The notes below the pieces were generated by a model that worked only from the letters and a program-made list of their open reading frames with translations, did not search any database and was not told where the DNA came from. The position numbers and the translations under genes were made by a program. Positions 24,346-37,342 of a DNA stretch of 64,000 nt are shown here, piece by piece (the first letter of the stretch is position 1; each line of letters begins with the position of its first letter). The stretch is taken from assembly GCF_022581195.2 (NCBI RefSeq), contig NC_061470.1, forward strand, positions 10,788,001 to 10,852,000. The letters are read 5' to 3'. Source of the stretch: Helicoverpa zea. Lineage: Eukaryota; Arthropoda; Insecta; Lepidoptera; Noctuidae.

Positions 24346-27300
24346 ATACCTAGCCTATTTCAGCTACTTCAAAATTTGCTTTAAAAAATGTCTTTCGATT
24401 TTTTATTATGAGCCCAAAAAGCCTGAACGATTTTCAAACCGCTACCGCTTCTATCTCAAACCAAAAATATTTTTACAACGCTACCTCTCACCTCGCACAC
24501 CAAACTTACTTCCTCAATAGAATTACCCAATCAATAAACCACCTTAACTCTCAAACAAAACAGTTCAATTTCCCATATCATTACCGTGAGAAAATATGTC
24601 AACATAACACGTGATAAGAAGCCTCTTATTGGCGAAATAGGACACCATAGAGTTTTTAATTCGTAAACATTTTAATTTCCTTAAGACAAGCATGTTATTT
24701 TTATGTCTGATATTGATATCTTGTTATTGCTAGAACAATTCCGATAATTGAGAGCTTACTATAACAAATTGCTTATTGTTTACTTGGGTATGGAACATTC
24801 TGGATGAAAATAAACACTTACCTACGTACTTAATAACGCTTTACTTAACAAAATATGACAGTTTTCAGAATCCAATCATTTAACCGCTTGTATATCGCTT
24901 ATTATAAAACAATAGAAAACCAATTGAGTATATCTGGGCTCGGGTTAAGTAATAAGACTAGAAGCCAAACAGTAGTTAAAGCGACCCAAAATCAATTCAA
25001 CAATAATACTTAAAACAAAGATAAGATAAACAAATAATGATTACACCAATAACTTCTGAGTACTAACCCGTTAGTAAAACTATTTGAAAAAAAGGACAAT
25101 ACCCATTGATGCCAGGCTGAGAACAGATGTGGTGGAAGACAGGGACAAAGCTACAGAAACGAGAGAGACAGAGGTAAATTTTTCTTATTTTTTTTAGTCA
25201 CAGAAGCACCGATTTTGCCATGTGTTGGTAACATCGAATGGTAATAAAATTGGTTAGTTGAGCTTTATACAAATAAACGATTGGAGTTACATCGCTTTTG
25301 AATGGAGTCCGAACGACCGTGATGGAGTTTAGGCGACAATTTTTACGCGTTGGTATTTGTAAAGTGGGCTGAGTTTGATGTATCGGGATTTTTGTAAAGT
25401 TTGCGCTGTAGATTTGTTATAGGGACTGTCTTGCTGAGATTAGGTGCAGTAGCAATAAGTTATGTGTTAATTGCAGATGAGAGAATATCTTATATCAAAC
25501 CTTAGAAGGCTAGTCTTGGAAGAAATTATACAAAACAAGTGCAAAATCAAATGCAAAACTTATCGTCTATTTTGCCGATTTGGCTCAAAGGACTGGATGA
25601 TAACCGTAAAGGCGTAAAATATTAAAATTTATTATCATTAGTCTCTCTGAACACAATCTTGCGACACTTCAATAACTCAAAAATAAGCCAATAATAATTT
25701 AACCAATAGAATGTAACTGCAGTCAAAATAACTAACAATAGAAATACAGCAGTAATTCTAGTTAGTAGATAATTTCGTAACTCACATTCCCTGCCAATAT
25801 CCAATAATCTTGATTCTCTGCCAGACGACAAAATGTCGAGGCGTGATATTAATTAAAATTATGATAGACAATTAGACAGAACAGTTATTGATGGTTTGGT
25901 AAGAGAAGCAGTTCATCATAATTGTGACTAATTGGGAGTGTATAGTCGATCAAAGTCAGGATGGAGATGGGTTGATAGTGTCTTAAGACGTGATGGTGCT
26001 ATTAAAAATAACCCTGACTTAATGTCTACTTGGAATTCAACCAAGTATTCAATATTTCCTTACTAAACTAAGAATTCCAAAAGATTTTGGACATCCACAA
26101 TTCCTTACTTATTTCATTCAGGATCACTCATACTTACAGAATCTCAAATCCCATAGCATTAAGCTTCTTAAAATCAAATCGATTAAACCCATCTACACCA
26201 CTAACAACATCTTATAAACCTCGTAAATCGATTCTAAAATCATCATCGATCATATCCCGTACTAAATCAAGCCTAAATATATCACCTGCGATCACCTGTT
26301 CTTCATTACATCATGTAGTATCAACTTGTGTGTCTGTCTGTCTGTCTATATGTTCCTCTATATGTAGGACAGATAGTTTGTCAATGTCGCTCGCCTAGCC
26401 AGAACTGTCGATTATTATTGTCGTTTGTGTGAGGTTAGCTGGTTATATTCAGTTTGGTGTTAATTGGATAGGCTAGAAGGATAGAATGATGTCTCGGTTT
26501 CTTCAAAAATGGTAAACAATAACTGTACCAAATAAAAATAAAGACAAAAGTGTGATTTGCCAAAAACGGCAGATTTAGTTTATACCACAAAATTCTATGG
26601 AATAAAAATAAATTGTAGGTGTTTGTTACGTTAATATAGTTAAAAACTGCTTGAAAATCTATCAAATTAAATATTACTCATTCATAGTTTAGTACAAATA
26701 CTGAACTAAACTACTTATCGTTATCCTCTACTAATCCTTTTATAACACTCCTAATATCCCTATATCTTTCACACACAAATCTTTACAATCTTTTTTCCTC
26801 TCCTACCCATCATTTAGAAGACTTTTACCATCAATAAGAGTGTCCCCTATTGAAGTTCCCATAATGTACTGGATCGACAGCTTCCCGAAATACTCCGACC
26901 CACGCAAGGGTGTAATGACATAGTGCCTCCAATCTGTGGGTGGGTATGCTTTCGGAAGTATTGGGACAGTCCTTTTTTATTTAGAAGTATCAAGACATTA
27001 TTGGAAAAAAAATGTGTAACTTTTAGTTTTGTTGTTCGATTTTTGCCGTGTTTTGTTTTCATAGAGACCGTCTAGGAGGTTATCAATATTCTGCTGCAAG
27101 GCAAAGGCATCTGACTACTGAGAGAAAACATGATCACAAATTATAACCCTTGTACAAAGTGGATTGGCAACAACAATTATCATTAATTAGCTTTCCATTA
27201 TCGTTTATTACTTTACTAAGCAGATGAATCAATATCAAGTACATTTTCCCGTTTCTCTTGCAATACAGTAAGTAACCAACTTTCAAAGTATTCCTTACAT

Positions 27301-27825
27301 AAATGCCCTTACGACCTTTGTCAAGTTATGCAAATGACCAATTAGTATTTAAGCAAATAAGCAAATACTTCGATATCAATTTAATCTGCATGGAAACGAT
27401 ATTAACATTAGTTGTGTGGAGTAAAAGTTGATTTGAGTTCCTTGTGAAATAGCAATTATATAATACTACACATTTCAATAATTAATAAAGGTGGCCTATA
27501 ATCTCGATACTTGACAAAGTACAGTGGTTTTAAGGCAGGTTAAATGAGGACTTAATAAACTTACATGTTACATACAGTTTAGCACCCTTCTTGCCCAAAA
27601 ATATACCTGTAAAAATAAAAATAAATTACAGAATTGATAGTCACCCTACACCAGACCAATAAAAAACAGTAGTACAATATAATATTATATTCGGATTTGT
27701 TTTTTTGTGTCTGCATAGCGTGCATCTATGCAAGATGCGTGTGTAGTTAATTGAACAAACTATTATTTCAATGCATTGTCGGTCACACTAGTTTATTATA
27801 TAGTAAATCAATCAATCGTTACGGG
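24346..27825. other. AT-rich intronic DNA
   Basis: No exon is recognised. A short (TGTC)n microsatellite lies at 26328-26350. Three ATCGAT hexamers fall at 26176-26250. The words 'gaacagatgtggtggaagac' and 'agggacaaagctac' at about 25122-25155 resemble the end of a LINE ORF but are too short to call. Confidence 0.4.
26328..26350. repeat. (TGTC)n microsatellite
   Basis: About four TGTC/TCTG units follow a short TG run. It is simple-sequence DNA with no further meaning seen. Confidence 0.7.
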
Positions 27826-28006
27826 CAGTCAGAATCCATTAAGTCTGACAACCAGTCTTACCAAGGAGTATTGGATTGCCCGGGTAACTGGGTTGAGGAG
27901 GTCAGATAAGCAGTCGCTCCTTGTAAAACACTGGTACTCAGCTGCGTCCAGTTAGACTGGAAGCCGACCCCAACATAGTTGGGAAAAGGCTAGGCAGATG
28001 ATGAAA
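27826..28006 (+). repeat. Near-complete copy of the 'agactggaagccga' family
   Basis: The order is 'gtctgacaaccagtcttacc', 'gggtaactgggttgaggagg', 'tcagataagcagtcgctcc', 'ttgtaaaacactggtactca', 'gttagactggaagccgaccc' and 'caacatagttgggaaaaggc'. It is one of five copies in the window and one of three within 1.75 kb. It is noncoding and its family class is unknown to me. Confidence 0.85.
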
Positions 28007-28535
28007 TCGATCTATAGTTACAAGCTATATATCATCACATCACTGAAGTTTTAGACTTATTTTTGTACCTTACAAAAAACACTTTGAAAACTTTGATTGA
28101 TTTCATGATTTTCTTAATATAAAACAAGTATCGAGCCAACTGTTTAGGCAGCAATGTGCGGGTACTCAAAATAAAAAATATAATACAGTCACGCTCAACT
28201 TTTTCTCATTCACATAATAATTGTCGAGTTCGTTACCCGGCCATAGTTTGTTTTAGTCATAAACAAATTTTTTATAGTCACCTCCCCTTCGATTGAGTTT
28301 TTAACTACGATATTATGTCAACTCACACTACGTTAAATCCCAAATGAATTTTAAATTAACCAATAACTATGCCCCAGTGTATATTTAGTATAGTAATTAT
28401 TTTAGTTTTTTGTTCATTTCGGGGAAGTGTAAATTATTTGGGCCACTTTAAATGGGTTGTTTTGTCAGTAACTTAAAAAATAGTTTTCGGGGCAAAATGT
28501 TACAGTTTTAGACAGAGTTACTTCTAAAATCTGCC

Positions 28536-28735
28536 TAGGCTTTTGCCAACTGTGTTGGAGTCGGCTTCCAGTCATAAGTTGATGCAGCTCTATCTGAACC
28601 TTCCGTTACCGAAGCAACCTAATATCCCTTGGTAAGGCTTCCTGGCTTTTGATAACATGTAACGACTACCAAAGATGGAAAATATCAGCTTGGAGTCCTG
28701 GACCCACAATTCAACAAGCACGTAGAGACCCTCTT
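28536..28735 (-). repeat. Diverged copy of the 'agactggaagccga' family, minus strand
   Basis: The plus strand shows 'ctgcctaggcttttgccaac', 'tgtgttggagtcggcttcca' and later 'ggtaaggcttcctggctttt'. These are the reverse complements of words in the copies at 27826 and 29379. It is more diverged than they are and lacks the 'ttgtaaaacactggtactca' block. Confidence 0.7.
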
Positions 28736-28940
28736 ACTTGGATAAGTATTTTTAAGAATTTCATTTCGTGAAAACAGAACAACATTTTTAAAAAAATATT
28801 TTCAAAAGATTTTAGGTAGCAAATTCTGAGCTGAACCGTGTAGTGTCAAGTCGTCTACCAGACTCAATGTGCTGAATGTGCCTAATCCGACTAGCTCTAA
28901 TCTCGATCGATCACTATGTACGAGCGACGTCGGGTAACGC

Positions 28941-28958
28941 GATAGTCGCGCGACTATC
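28941..28958. other. Perfect 18-bp palindrome
   Basis: GATAGTCGCGCGACTATC is its own reverse complement. It lies in a small CpG-richer patch (28890-28975) between two repeat copies. Palindromes this long and CG-rich are unlikely by chance in AT-rich DNA. The function is unknown. Confidence 0.6.
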
Positions 28959-29378
28959 AAGCTGATTGGTGCACTCGTTTACACAAGTCTTAGGAGATAC
29001 AAAAAACATTAAAAAAAAAAAATTAACGGTTTTTGGGCTTTGACATCCATTTTGCTTTTATATGAAAAAAACTTTGAAGAGGATGATTTTATATAAAAAA
29101 GCCTTGTCTCATTAGTTAATGTTACTTTGCAAATACACTAAGTTTTTCCTCAATTTCAATTCTCGTTACCTATAGTTACTGATAGATATCTCGACTCCAT
29201 TATACAGCAATGTCCCCGCAATGTTTCAACCATAATTTGACATGCTTCAATGTCTACCCGAACAATTTATTGCACAAAATAGATTTGCCAAGCAAAACTT
29301 TGTGAGCCAATAAATTCAACAAACTGTGCAGATTAGTGCATTGTCTATATTTAAACTTGATAACTTAAAAGTCTGGCT

Positions 29379-29577
29379 GTCATTTGGACATCTTTGGCAG
29401 TAGTCAGAAGCCAGTAAGACTGACAACCAGCCTTAACAAGGTATTGGGTTGATCGAGTAACTGGGTTGAGGAGGTCAGATGGGGCCGTCGCTCCTTGTAA
29501 AACACTGGTACTCAGCTGCATGCGGTTAGACTGGAAGCCGACTCCAACATAGTTGGGAAAAGGCTAGGCAGAACTTA
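29379..29577 (+). repeat. Near-complete copy of the 'agactggaagccga' family
   Basis: The order is 'catctttggcagtagtcaga', 'agactgacaaccagcctta', 'taactgggttgaggaggtca', 'tgtaaaacactggtactca', 'gttagactggaagccgactc' and 'atagttgggaaaaggctagg'. It is collinear with the copy at 27826 and in the same orientation. Confidence 0.85.
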
Positions 29578-32500
29578 AAAGTTGGATGTTTCCCGCGATT
29601 CAACGGCGGCCATATTAAATTTTACCACTCTCGCCAAGGAGAGGTCGTTTTGCATACAAATGTGTTGGTAAGCCATTGGAAATGCAATAATGCACTGCAC
29701 ATTACTCATATTAAATTAATTACCTGTTCGAATACGCGATACTTTTTGTAATTAATGTAACTTGGTGACAGCTTCTTGCTACAGACTTATTAGTTTTATA
29801 TTCGATTTTTTATGGGTTGTTTTAAAAGTCTGGTACAGTAAACTGCACATTAGTGGTAACTGTCATGCACCTTAACTCAATAGTAATAAGTACGATTTTC
29901 CTATAAAACTATTACCACTGACCTGAAGTTGACTGTACAATTATTTTAGTGTGTTCTATATGTTAATATATTGTTTAATAAATTATCGATAGTCAAAGCT
30001 TGTCTTTCAGAAATTAATATTGATCTATAACACTTGTTCACACAACGATACATTTTTTATACTTGACTCATTCATGACAATGCTATTTTTCTCGCCATTC
30101 AACAGTCCCCAGTAATTGTTGCTAATTATTAATTCCGATAGATTACACCTATTAGTGCATGTCGGTCGGTTTGTCTGGTTTATTCTCTTGAACGAACCTC
30201 ACTTACGAATATTGGAAAATACTGAAAAAATGGTGGTAGAGATTTTCATTTTTTGAGATGATAACATCTTAAACTAAAAGTTAATGTAATGTTATGTGTG
30301 ATTTGGTCCAGCTATACACGTGTTTGTATGAAGGAAATGTCTACTTACATAATATACATGAAGGAAATGTCTACACACTAATAATAAATAAATAATGTTA
30401 ATAAATGACGACCAAAACAAGTTAAACAAACAGTCCTTTTTAACCTATAAACGGTAACCGTACCATCACTTCGACACATTACGATCACAACCAGACCTTT
30501 CTGTGACACAAAATATTTATACTTTCATACAATTATAATAAAGAAAACTATAACAATAACATAATGTCGATAAAAAAAGAAATTTCACCACCTGCCCCTG
30601 TCACACGCGACTCGATACAACCGTATCGATAATCGACCATTTAATAATCGAATGGCGCGTCACTATCGTGATAGTACGACGTTAAAAAGTGATGTACCTT
30701 ATCGCAAGTAAAATTGAAATTGATCATTTTATAGAATTAATGTTTATTGGAGTGATAACCGTTATTTGTCGCACGGTCAAGTAATTCGAGTGAAATTATA
30801 TATATTTTTTGTCGAAGAAATACACGGTTTGGTGTTAGAGCGCCGTTTTATGTCTGAAATAATAGGCTTTAATTAACATTTTGTTAGCGTATTGATTAAC
30901 ATTATGTTAAGAAAAGTTTGAGTAGTCGTAAACACGCTACTTTATATTTTAGAGTTTCGATATCAAGATCTTATATGTATGTAGTAAAATCACTATATCG
31001 ACAGTGCATTCACTTCACTACAAACTACATCACTGCAATCGAACAAACGCTCAAAAAACGCAACTTCATTCAATAAAAGAACACTCGGTTTAAACCAATA
31101 CGACAAAAGGGCACTTAGCACACGTTCGGAAACCGCTCCGCTTAAAAAAGCTAAAACAAAACGCATCAATCAAAGAACAGAAATGAAATAATCGAATTGC
31201 AGAACGTCGAGCGTAGTTCAAAGAGCACGGCCGAAGACCGCAACAGATTTAAAAAAGTCAAAATAAAATAAAAAACAACTAAAATGGCCGAACATGACTA
31301 ATATCTGGTACAAAGTTCGGTGTCGATATGAACAAAAGGAAACGGAAGGGGAAGGTATTTAGAAATGGAACGTTCAGACCAGTGGGAATTGATTCTTTTT
31401 GAAATTCGAAGTCATTTCGCGGGATTGTTTGGTCTAGCTTTGTTTTGTTTTCGAAAATGCTCATTTCGATTGCGTTTTGAAAGCATTTGAAGACCTTTTA
31501 TTGAAGAATTATACTTTTTTAGCAAAACATGAAAGCTAAGAACCTACATCGATGGAATTAAATCCTGCAATATTTTTACCATACATACTACAAAATTCTA
31601 AATTCTCAAAAAAGAAAACCTCAGCTTTTCCTTCAAAAACCTTTGCATGTGAATAAATAATTAGGTTAGAAAGTTAGTGAAAAAAACGCCGAACTAAAAG
31701 GCATCGATTGAATGGCTACAAGCGAACTTTTCTGTCACGAACGATTTCGATGCACGATAGATTTTACTACCAGGTTCACTATCGACTGTTAGGGAGCCCA
31801 ACTTTAATTTGCCACCTAAAAAGTTAAAGCCATGCGAAAATAGACCTTAACTCTAAACAATAGAGGTGGTAGCATATTCGAAGGGCGGCATTGTTTCCTT
31901 GTATAATATTTCTTCGGTGTATTTTAGATTTAGAATTTGAAGGTATTTTTTTTTTATTTACAACAGTGATAAAAATGTTTGCGGCCTGTAGTCGTCCGTT
32001 GTTGGAGTGTAGTCTTTGGTTAGTCGTAAAATAGTTTTAATGGTTTAGTAAATCATTATAATGATGCGCCTTACGTTGGTATAAAGGAAGAAAGTATTGT
32101 AGGAGCGATTCGTTAATAGATATTAAAATCTTTAATGACAGGAGTTTATCATTGAGACAGGTTACTTATGTGCGTTTCCTTCGTGACTGGCATGAAAAAA
32201 AAATCGATAAACTTTTTGTCTAGTCGATTCGATGTTTTAATCAGCGAATCGATTAAAATCGAACCGAGCCCATCACTAGTCAAGAAACGTTCAACAATTT
32301 TCAATTACCAATTTCCAAACAAGTACACGACACAAAGCACTTAGCGACACGACAAATTTACAATTCTAATTCACAGTTAATTTATATTATATGCCGACGT
32401 AGACATATTTTAGGATTTAGTCGAAAAATAAAGTTGTTAGCCATTGTTGTGGGGACGAGAACGGGCGGAGAACACGCGACTAAGATTACCATCGATGACA

Positions 32501-34680
32501 AACTAACAAACTCACCAATATCTATTGAATAATCTGATATTCTAATAAACCTGCCTTGTGCCTCGTGCCTTTGGCGAAGTTTTAACGAAAAAAAAGTTCA
32601 CCTGTCAAACGGTTACACCTGACGTTCGATTTTTAAATTTCGACGTTTCAATTAACATATTTTTAACGGTCATATTGATTTGAAGTTCTTACCAGTATAA
32701 ATAGTGTGGTTTCGTTTTCTTAGAAACAACGTCTTTATACTTGTTAAAGATTATATTCAGTCAATTAAAAAATAACATAGTCCATCTATTAACATTTGCT
32801 ATAAACTGTCAGTATCGCTTTAAGTGACGCCTAGGTGTCAAAATTATGTCAGAGCCACAATCTACAATGAAATAGTTACTTTTCACTTTTAAATCTATTT
32901 TTTTACATAAACGTTAAGAATTGATGAGTGATTTTTTTTATCATAATTTCTTTGTTCAAAATTCTTAGAAAAACAAAAAAGTAATGACGCTCGAACGCCG
33001 TGGTGGGTCGAGCCATAGACGGGTGAAACCGCCCGTCATACCTAGTCGCAATATGTATAACAAATTAAACGATATGTAGGGGTTAGTAACGAGTGCTTAT
33101 CTATAACATCTGACCTCCCCCACTAATGAATATTAACTAATTCCCAAGTAGATGCTTACAGCCATATATTTTGTGAATGTGACTCATTTAAAAGGAAATC
33201 TGTTAAACTTTGAGTAGGTTTATTGTTTTTACCTTGTCTTTGGAATTAATTGCAACGCTACTTATCGCTTTAACTATTTAGATTTCGAAATTAGGCTAAA
33301 CATTAAAAAGATGCCTATTGTAATATAAACTTATATTCGCCAAAAATAAATGATATGTTATGAATGCAAATAAATGATATGAATATGAAGAAATATAATA
33401 ATTTTATACCTAAGTCAATCAATCAGAATAAAACCTGCGTGCATCTCTATCTTACCGGCCATTATGAGCCGTAGACTATCTTCGCACCCACAGACAACTC
33501 CGCGTTTAGTTTCAACTAATTACAATCAACAATCGATTCCTACAATCGAGTAATCGATTCAACGCGTGTAGTTCGTGCGGCTTGTAATCCTGTTTGCATA
33601 TCGGTAGCACGAAAGTCCTGCACTTATCATGTTTATTGATTGACACGCCAGTAATTCAACGTACCAACCCCACTGGATCAGTTTGGCGCGCAATTTCGGA
33701 GTTGTGGCGGGAAGATGGCGTTTGAAATAAGAATTTTAATAGAATGTGGTCTGAATTTTTTAATATAACATGTAAATAAATACATTTTTATTTAACACTA
33801 AATAGTAGACGGTCATTGAAATAATAAGTATTAATAAGAATTTAAGATAGATATCATAATTTACTGCTCTATAAAATTAATCTTTACAGTATTTTTTTCT
33901 TAAAGTTGTTGATCTGAAGAAATAATGTGTCAAAGTCAACGGCAAGAAAGGTTCTAAGACAGGAAATTATGTGTATTTCTCGCTACAGTTCTTACCTTAG
34001 GCCGACCCCACAAATTCACAGGTAGCAGTTTACGGCTCTTTGTTTGGGTGGCGATAAGTTTTTACATGTTTTATTATACTATTTAGTATTTACTATAACA
34101 TGAACTGAACGAAAGAAACAAACTCCTTCGCGTAAAGAGGTTGCCAACCACTTTCTTGGTTTGAATTTAGAACGTTCAGGTTCGTTCTTTAAATGTTTGA
34201 ATTTAAACTTTATTCGTTTTTGCGTGTTCTTTTTTTGATTGACAGAATTGAATAAGTCTATAAATAGTTTGAAATATAGTAGAAGTGTGTAACTCATAGT
34301 TTCGCAATGGTGGCGACAAGTTACCAGACATTCGCCCACGCAGTAACCTATTTCCTGAACCGACTATTACAACTTAAGTAGAATAGCAAACACGAGCTAT
34401 AATTATCGTCCGAAGTCCGTCAAGCAATCTTTGTCCTTTGACCAATATTAACGACTTCGGTCATAGACAAACAATTCCATTTTCCATACTTTTCCTTCGT
34501 TCTCTTTCCCGATTGTTCTTTTTGATTCACGAAGCTGTCAATTTACTTTTTCGTAAGCTATCGCTTTGATCAAACTTCGCAACCAAATTAGTTTCGACAC
34601 GAAAACCGAGTGGCCGATTGTCTACAGACAATAGAATCGATGTAAAACCTTCCCCTTTCAATCGCCTTTTTCTGTTTCAG
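29578..34680 (+). other. Putative first-intron DNA 5' of the cut coding exon
   Basis: No exon is seen. ATCGAT is frequent here (at least ten copies between 29984 and 34738). A 17-bp word, ATGAAGGAAATGTCTAC, is directly repeated at 30328-30344 and 30358-30374. A GTTT-GAATTTA-GAACG dyad motif lies at 34159-34174. The interval ends in a polypyrimidine tract and AG at 34679-34680. Confidence 0.45.
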
Positions 34681-34782
34681 GTTGAGCAGCGCAACAATAA
34701 GAAAGTAAAAGAAAGAACGTTCGACACGCAAGGGAACAATCGATTGAGTCAAGAATCGAATTCAAATATTTTTGAATATAGA

Positions 34783-34815
34783 ATGTGTCGTGGTACCCGA
34801 GTGGTGCATAAATAG
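34783..34815 (+). promoter_or_regulatory. Upstream ORF 1 in the cut leader
   Basis: ATG at 34783 opens a 10-codon frame (MCRGTRVVHK) that ends at TAG 34813-34815, 53 nt before the main ATG. Its ATG lies inside a dyad-motif copy. It would be expected to lower initiation at the main start. That effect is inferred, and use depends on the leader being transcribed. Confidence 0.4.
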
Positions 34816-34842
34816 CGCGTGCCGTGGTGTTGGTGGGTCAGT

Positions 34843-34857
34843 ATGTGCCGGGCGTGA
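34843..34857 (+). promoter_or_regulatory. Upstream ORF 2 in the cut leader
   Basis: ATG at 34843 opens a four-codon frame (MCRA) ending in TGA at 34855-34857, only 11 nt before the main ATG at 34869. Two short upstream ORFs in a row suggest translational control, but there is no direct evidence. Confidence 0.35.
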
Positions 34858-34868
34858 GACTAGGACGG

Positions 34869-34991
34869 ATGCACCCCACGGGCGCGGCCAGCCTGCCCGC
34901 CGCACCAGAGGCGGAGGTGCAAGCTATGCACTCGATGGACTGGCTCTTCAAGAAAGAGAGAATATATCTACTAGCGCAGTTCTGGCAACAG
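34869..34991 (+). CDS. cut: Homeobox protein Cut, N-terminal coding exon (partial)
   Basis: This exon codes for the first 41 residues of Cut, a nuclear transcription factor with three CUT repeats and a homeodomain that sets cell identity in insect sensory organs, Malpighian tubules and the wing margin. The evidence is the C-terminal half of the peptide, DWLFKKERIYLLAQFWQQ. It differs only slightly from the Drosophila Cut N-terminus as I recall it (DWFFKKEQIYLLAQFWQQ). Both peptides also begin M-x-P-T and are 41 residues long. The exon ends in phase 0 at the CAG|GT donor at 34992. ATG 34869 is the first in-frame methionine after the TAA at 34809. Methionines at residues 20 and 23 are possible internal starts. 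The DNA-binding domains must lie beyond the right edge. I found no exon continuing with the expected coiled-coil sequence in the remaining 29 kb. Confidence 0.85.
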
Positions 34992-37212
34992 GTAACGTAT
35001 CAGAGATTGAAGGGCCAATGGATCATAGAATCATAAAAATAAATCTATAATAAGCCATCAGTGGGTACTTAACTAAACAAAACACATTAAAACGATACAA
35101 AACCAAACCCAATTTTCAAATTACGAACATTAACCAACCCTCTAATAACGACAGGGTCACTTATACCCACACAACCCCAACTATTCTAAACAATTGAATA
35201 CCGATAGCGATTAGACAATGTAGCAACAAAATCAATTAATAGTTGAACATTAGAGGCGCAATTAACCTGCGGAACCCACGGGTCGGGCGGACCATCGAGA
35301 CGTGATTATTGTATTGTCTCGTATGGTAATTGTGATTGGTGTATTAGCAATTTCTGTGTACACCTGAGGTTAGTGTACCTTGCTTGTACGTACAGGCTTA
35401 TTCTAAAACTGTTGGGGGATTTATTTCTACAAATATGTAAGTATATTGATTATAACTGATCAATAAGCGCGATTTGAGGTCATCACTAATAGAGATAGAA
35501 AGAAAGTAAAAAACTATTTTTTATTTAATTTTAATAAAAATTGAATTAGTGACGAGTCTTGCGCACCCCTAAAACGGCAAAAAAAAAAACAATTATAACA
35601 AAACAATAAAACAGTTCTAAGTATCAGATCTATTGCGATACAGATGCGTATCGTCAATAGTAAGGTCGCAGGAAGTTACGCCACAAAGGAAACACGTTGA
35701 TGAGTCCAAATCATTACCTAGATATTGCTGTAAAAACTACCTACAATATTGAAAGATTAATCGTTCGTAATGGAACGTAATTATGGCTTATGTTAAGTCT
35801 TTAAGGATTTTATATCAATGGAAAAGTTTTACACTGTTATTTTTACAAATTAATAAATTAATAGACACACTTCAATGACAACATTCACCATTTAAGGGTT
35901 ACATAAAAAAGAAATGCAAATTCAGTTTTCAAAAGCAAAAATCGAACGTTGCAATTCAAATTCCGAACAGAAATATCCTGTAGAACGTCAAGACAATATC
36001 ATAGATAATGAGTTCTGATCTATGACACGGCATTGGCTATGTCAAACGCCATTCAATTATTGCACGTCGCATTATCGTCTAATGTGTGTAATATTGAATA
36101 ATAACATCGATTCTGAATGTGACACACGTTTGAATTAACATGTAATATGGCGGCAGTGGAGGGTCAAAATGGCTTCTTGAAGAATGTTCAATCATTTGTT
36201 TTGTTGGTTGATATTGTGTTCGTATCTTTTCTGTTTTTGAGACTTGAATTATATGCTATAAATTACAATACTTACAGAGTGCTTAAAGGTAATAAAATCA
36301 ATTCCGAATTCAAATATAAAACGTTCAATTAGGCATCTATTCTATTTTCAATTCAAAACAGTCACAAATAAAGAACAACCAATAAGAAAGCTTCCAATTT
36401 CAAATCCGAATTCTAGATAAACGACAAATTACGAACAATAGTACCACATAAACTGCTATGCAAAATAAATATTCATTCTCGTTCAAGGAACGAACCGATG
36501 CGTCCCAGTGATACTGGGCACATTTGAATGCACTAAAAGATACTATTGTTAGTAAGCCTTAACATTGATTAAAAACGTATTTACATATAAAATTTGCATA
36601 GTCCGTGCCTCGAATCGCACTTATCGATTAGACTTCGCAAGGACGTTTTGTTTTAATTTCATAGTTAATTTTATGATGTTTCGCTACTATTTTGCATATA
36701 AATATGCATTTTAAAGGTTCGGTCGCGTGTTTAAGTTTGTCACTGAATGCATGTATGTTGTGAGACTTTGGTTTACTTACTGTGTATTTTATTTAGAGTC
36801 GGTATCCATTTTTGTTGGAGAAAGAAACCTTTATTGAAAGAAAAATTTGCGTTTTAATTGGTTAATATTATATATTATATTATTGTAAAACAATGTTAAT
36901 ATTATTTACGATGATATTAAATATGTATCCATATCTAATAAAATCGTAATTTATACTCATTAATTAGTAAACTTAAGCAAAAACGACAAGTTATAGTGCA
37001 AAGCTACGCGTAGGTACTTTGCGTAACTTACATTAAAACGAATCGTAAAATAGCGAAAGTAAATAGATTTCTAATTAAAACAGTAATTAATATCATCATA
37101 AAAGTGCATTTCTTTTAATCCTTTTTGTTACTTGTAGAATAGTGTTGGGAAATAAAGTTCATACGTTTTTGCATGAAGATAATACAAATAAAAATGAATT
37201 CTACCCTATTAT
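34992..37212 (+). other. Start of the long cut intron
   Basis: No exon is recognised. It holds dyad-motif copies at 35955-35970 (TTC-AAATTCC-GAACAG) and 36309-36323 and ATCGAT at about 36107 and 36622. A YY1/Pho-like ATATGGCGGC lies at about 36145. Confidence 0.4.
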
Positions 37213-37342
37213 AAAAAGCAAAAAAAAAAACTATTTTTAGGTGCATCGGCCTAGAAGTCGGTGTCTAATGGATGTTACTAAGTTAATTTTGCCACCGACT
37301 TCTAGGCCGATGCACCTAAAAATAGTTTTTTTTTTGCTTTTT
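37213..37342. mobile_element. Long near-perfect hairpin, about 51-bp arms and a 29-nt loop
   Basis: Positions 37213-37263 and 37293-37342 are reverse complements except for one base of length difference in the poly-A/poly-T run (11 against 10). The arms include 'ggtgcatcggcctagaagtc'. The right arm runs directly into the 'gttttgggaagtcggttt' element that follows. It is probably a foldback/MITE-type structure or a recent inverted duplication of the end of that element. A transcript across it would form a long double-stranded stem. Confidence 0.75.

Larger units (their letters stand above)
34681..34991 (+). other. cut exon containing the start codon
   Basis: The exon is bounded by a strong acceptor (cctttttctgtttcag| at 34680) and the donor cag|GTAACG at 34992. 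It holds a 188-nt 5' UTR and 123 nt of coding sequence. The reading frame is closed upstream by TAA at 34809-34811, so translation must start inside the exon. The exon is CpG-richer than the flanking introns. The 5' UTR contains one copy of the dispersed dyad motif (34771-34785) and two upstream ORFs. An alternative is a transcription start within this region instead of splicing at 34680. The polypyrimidine tract favours splicing. Confidence 0.65.

Noticed and set aside
25105..25165. Short segment resembling the end of a LINE open frame
   Set aside because: Only about 20 codons look suggestive, the frame breaks, and no 3' tail follows. It is too short to call.
30610..30680. Apparent palindrome around 'actatcgtgatagt'
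   Set aside because: The centre does not match on reverse complementing, so it is only an imperfect dyad.
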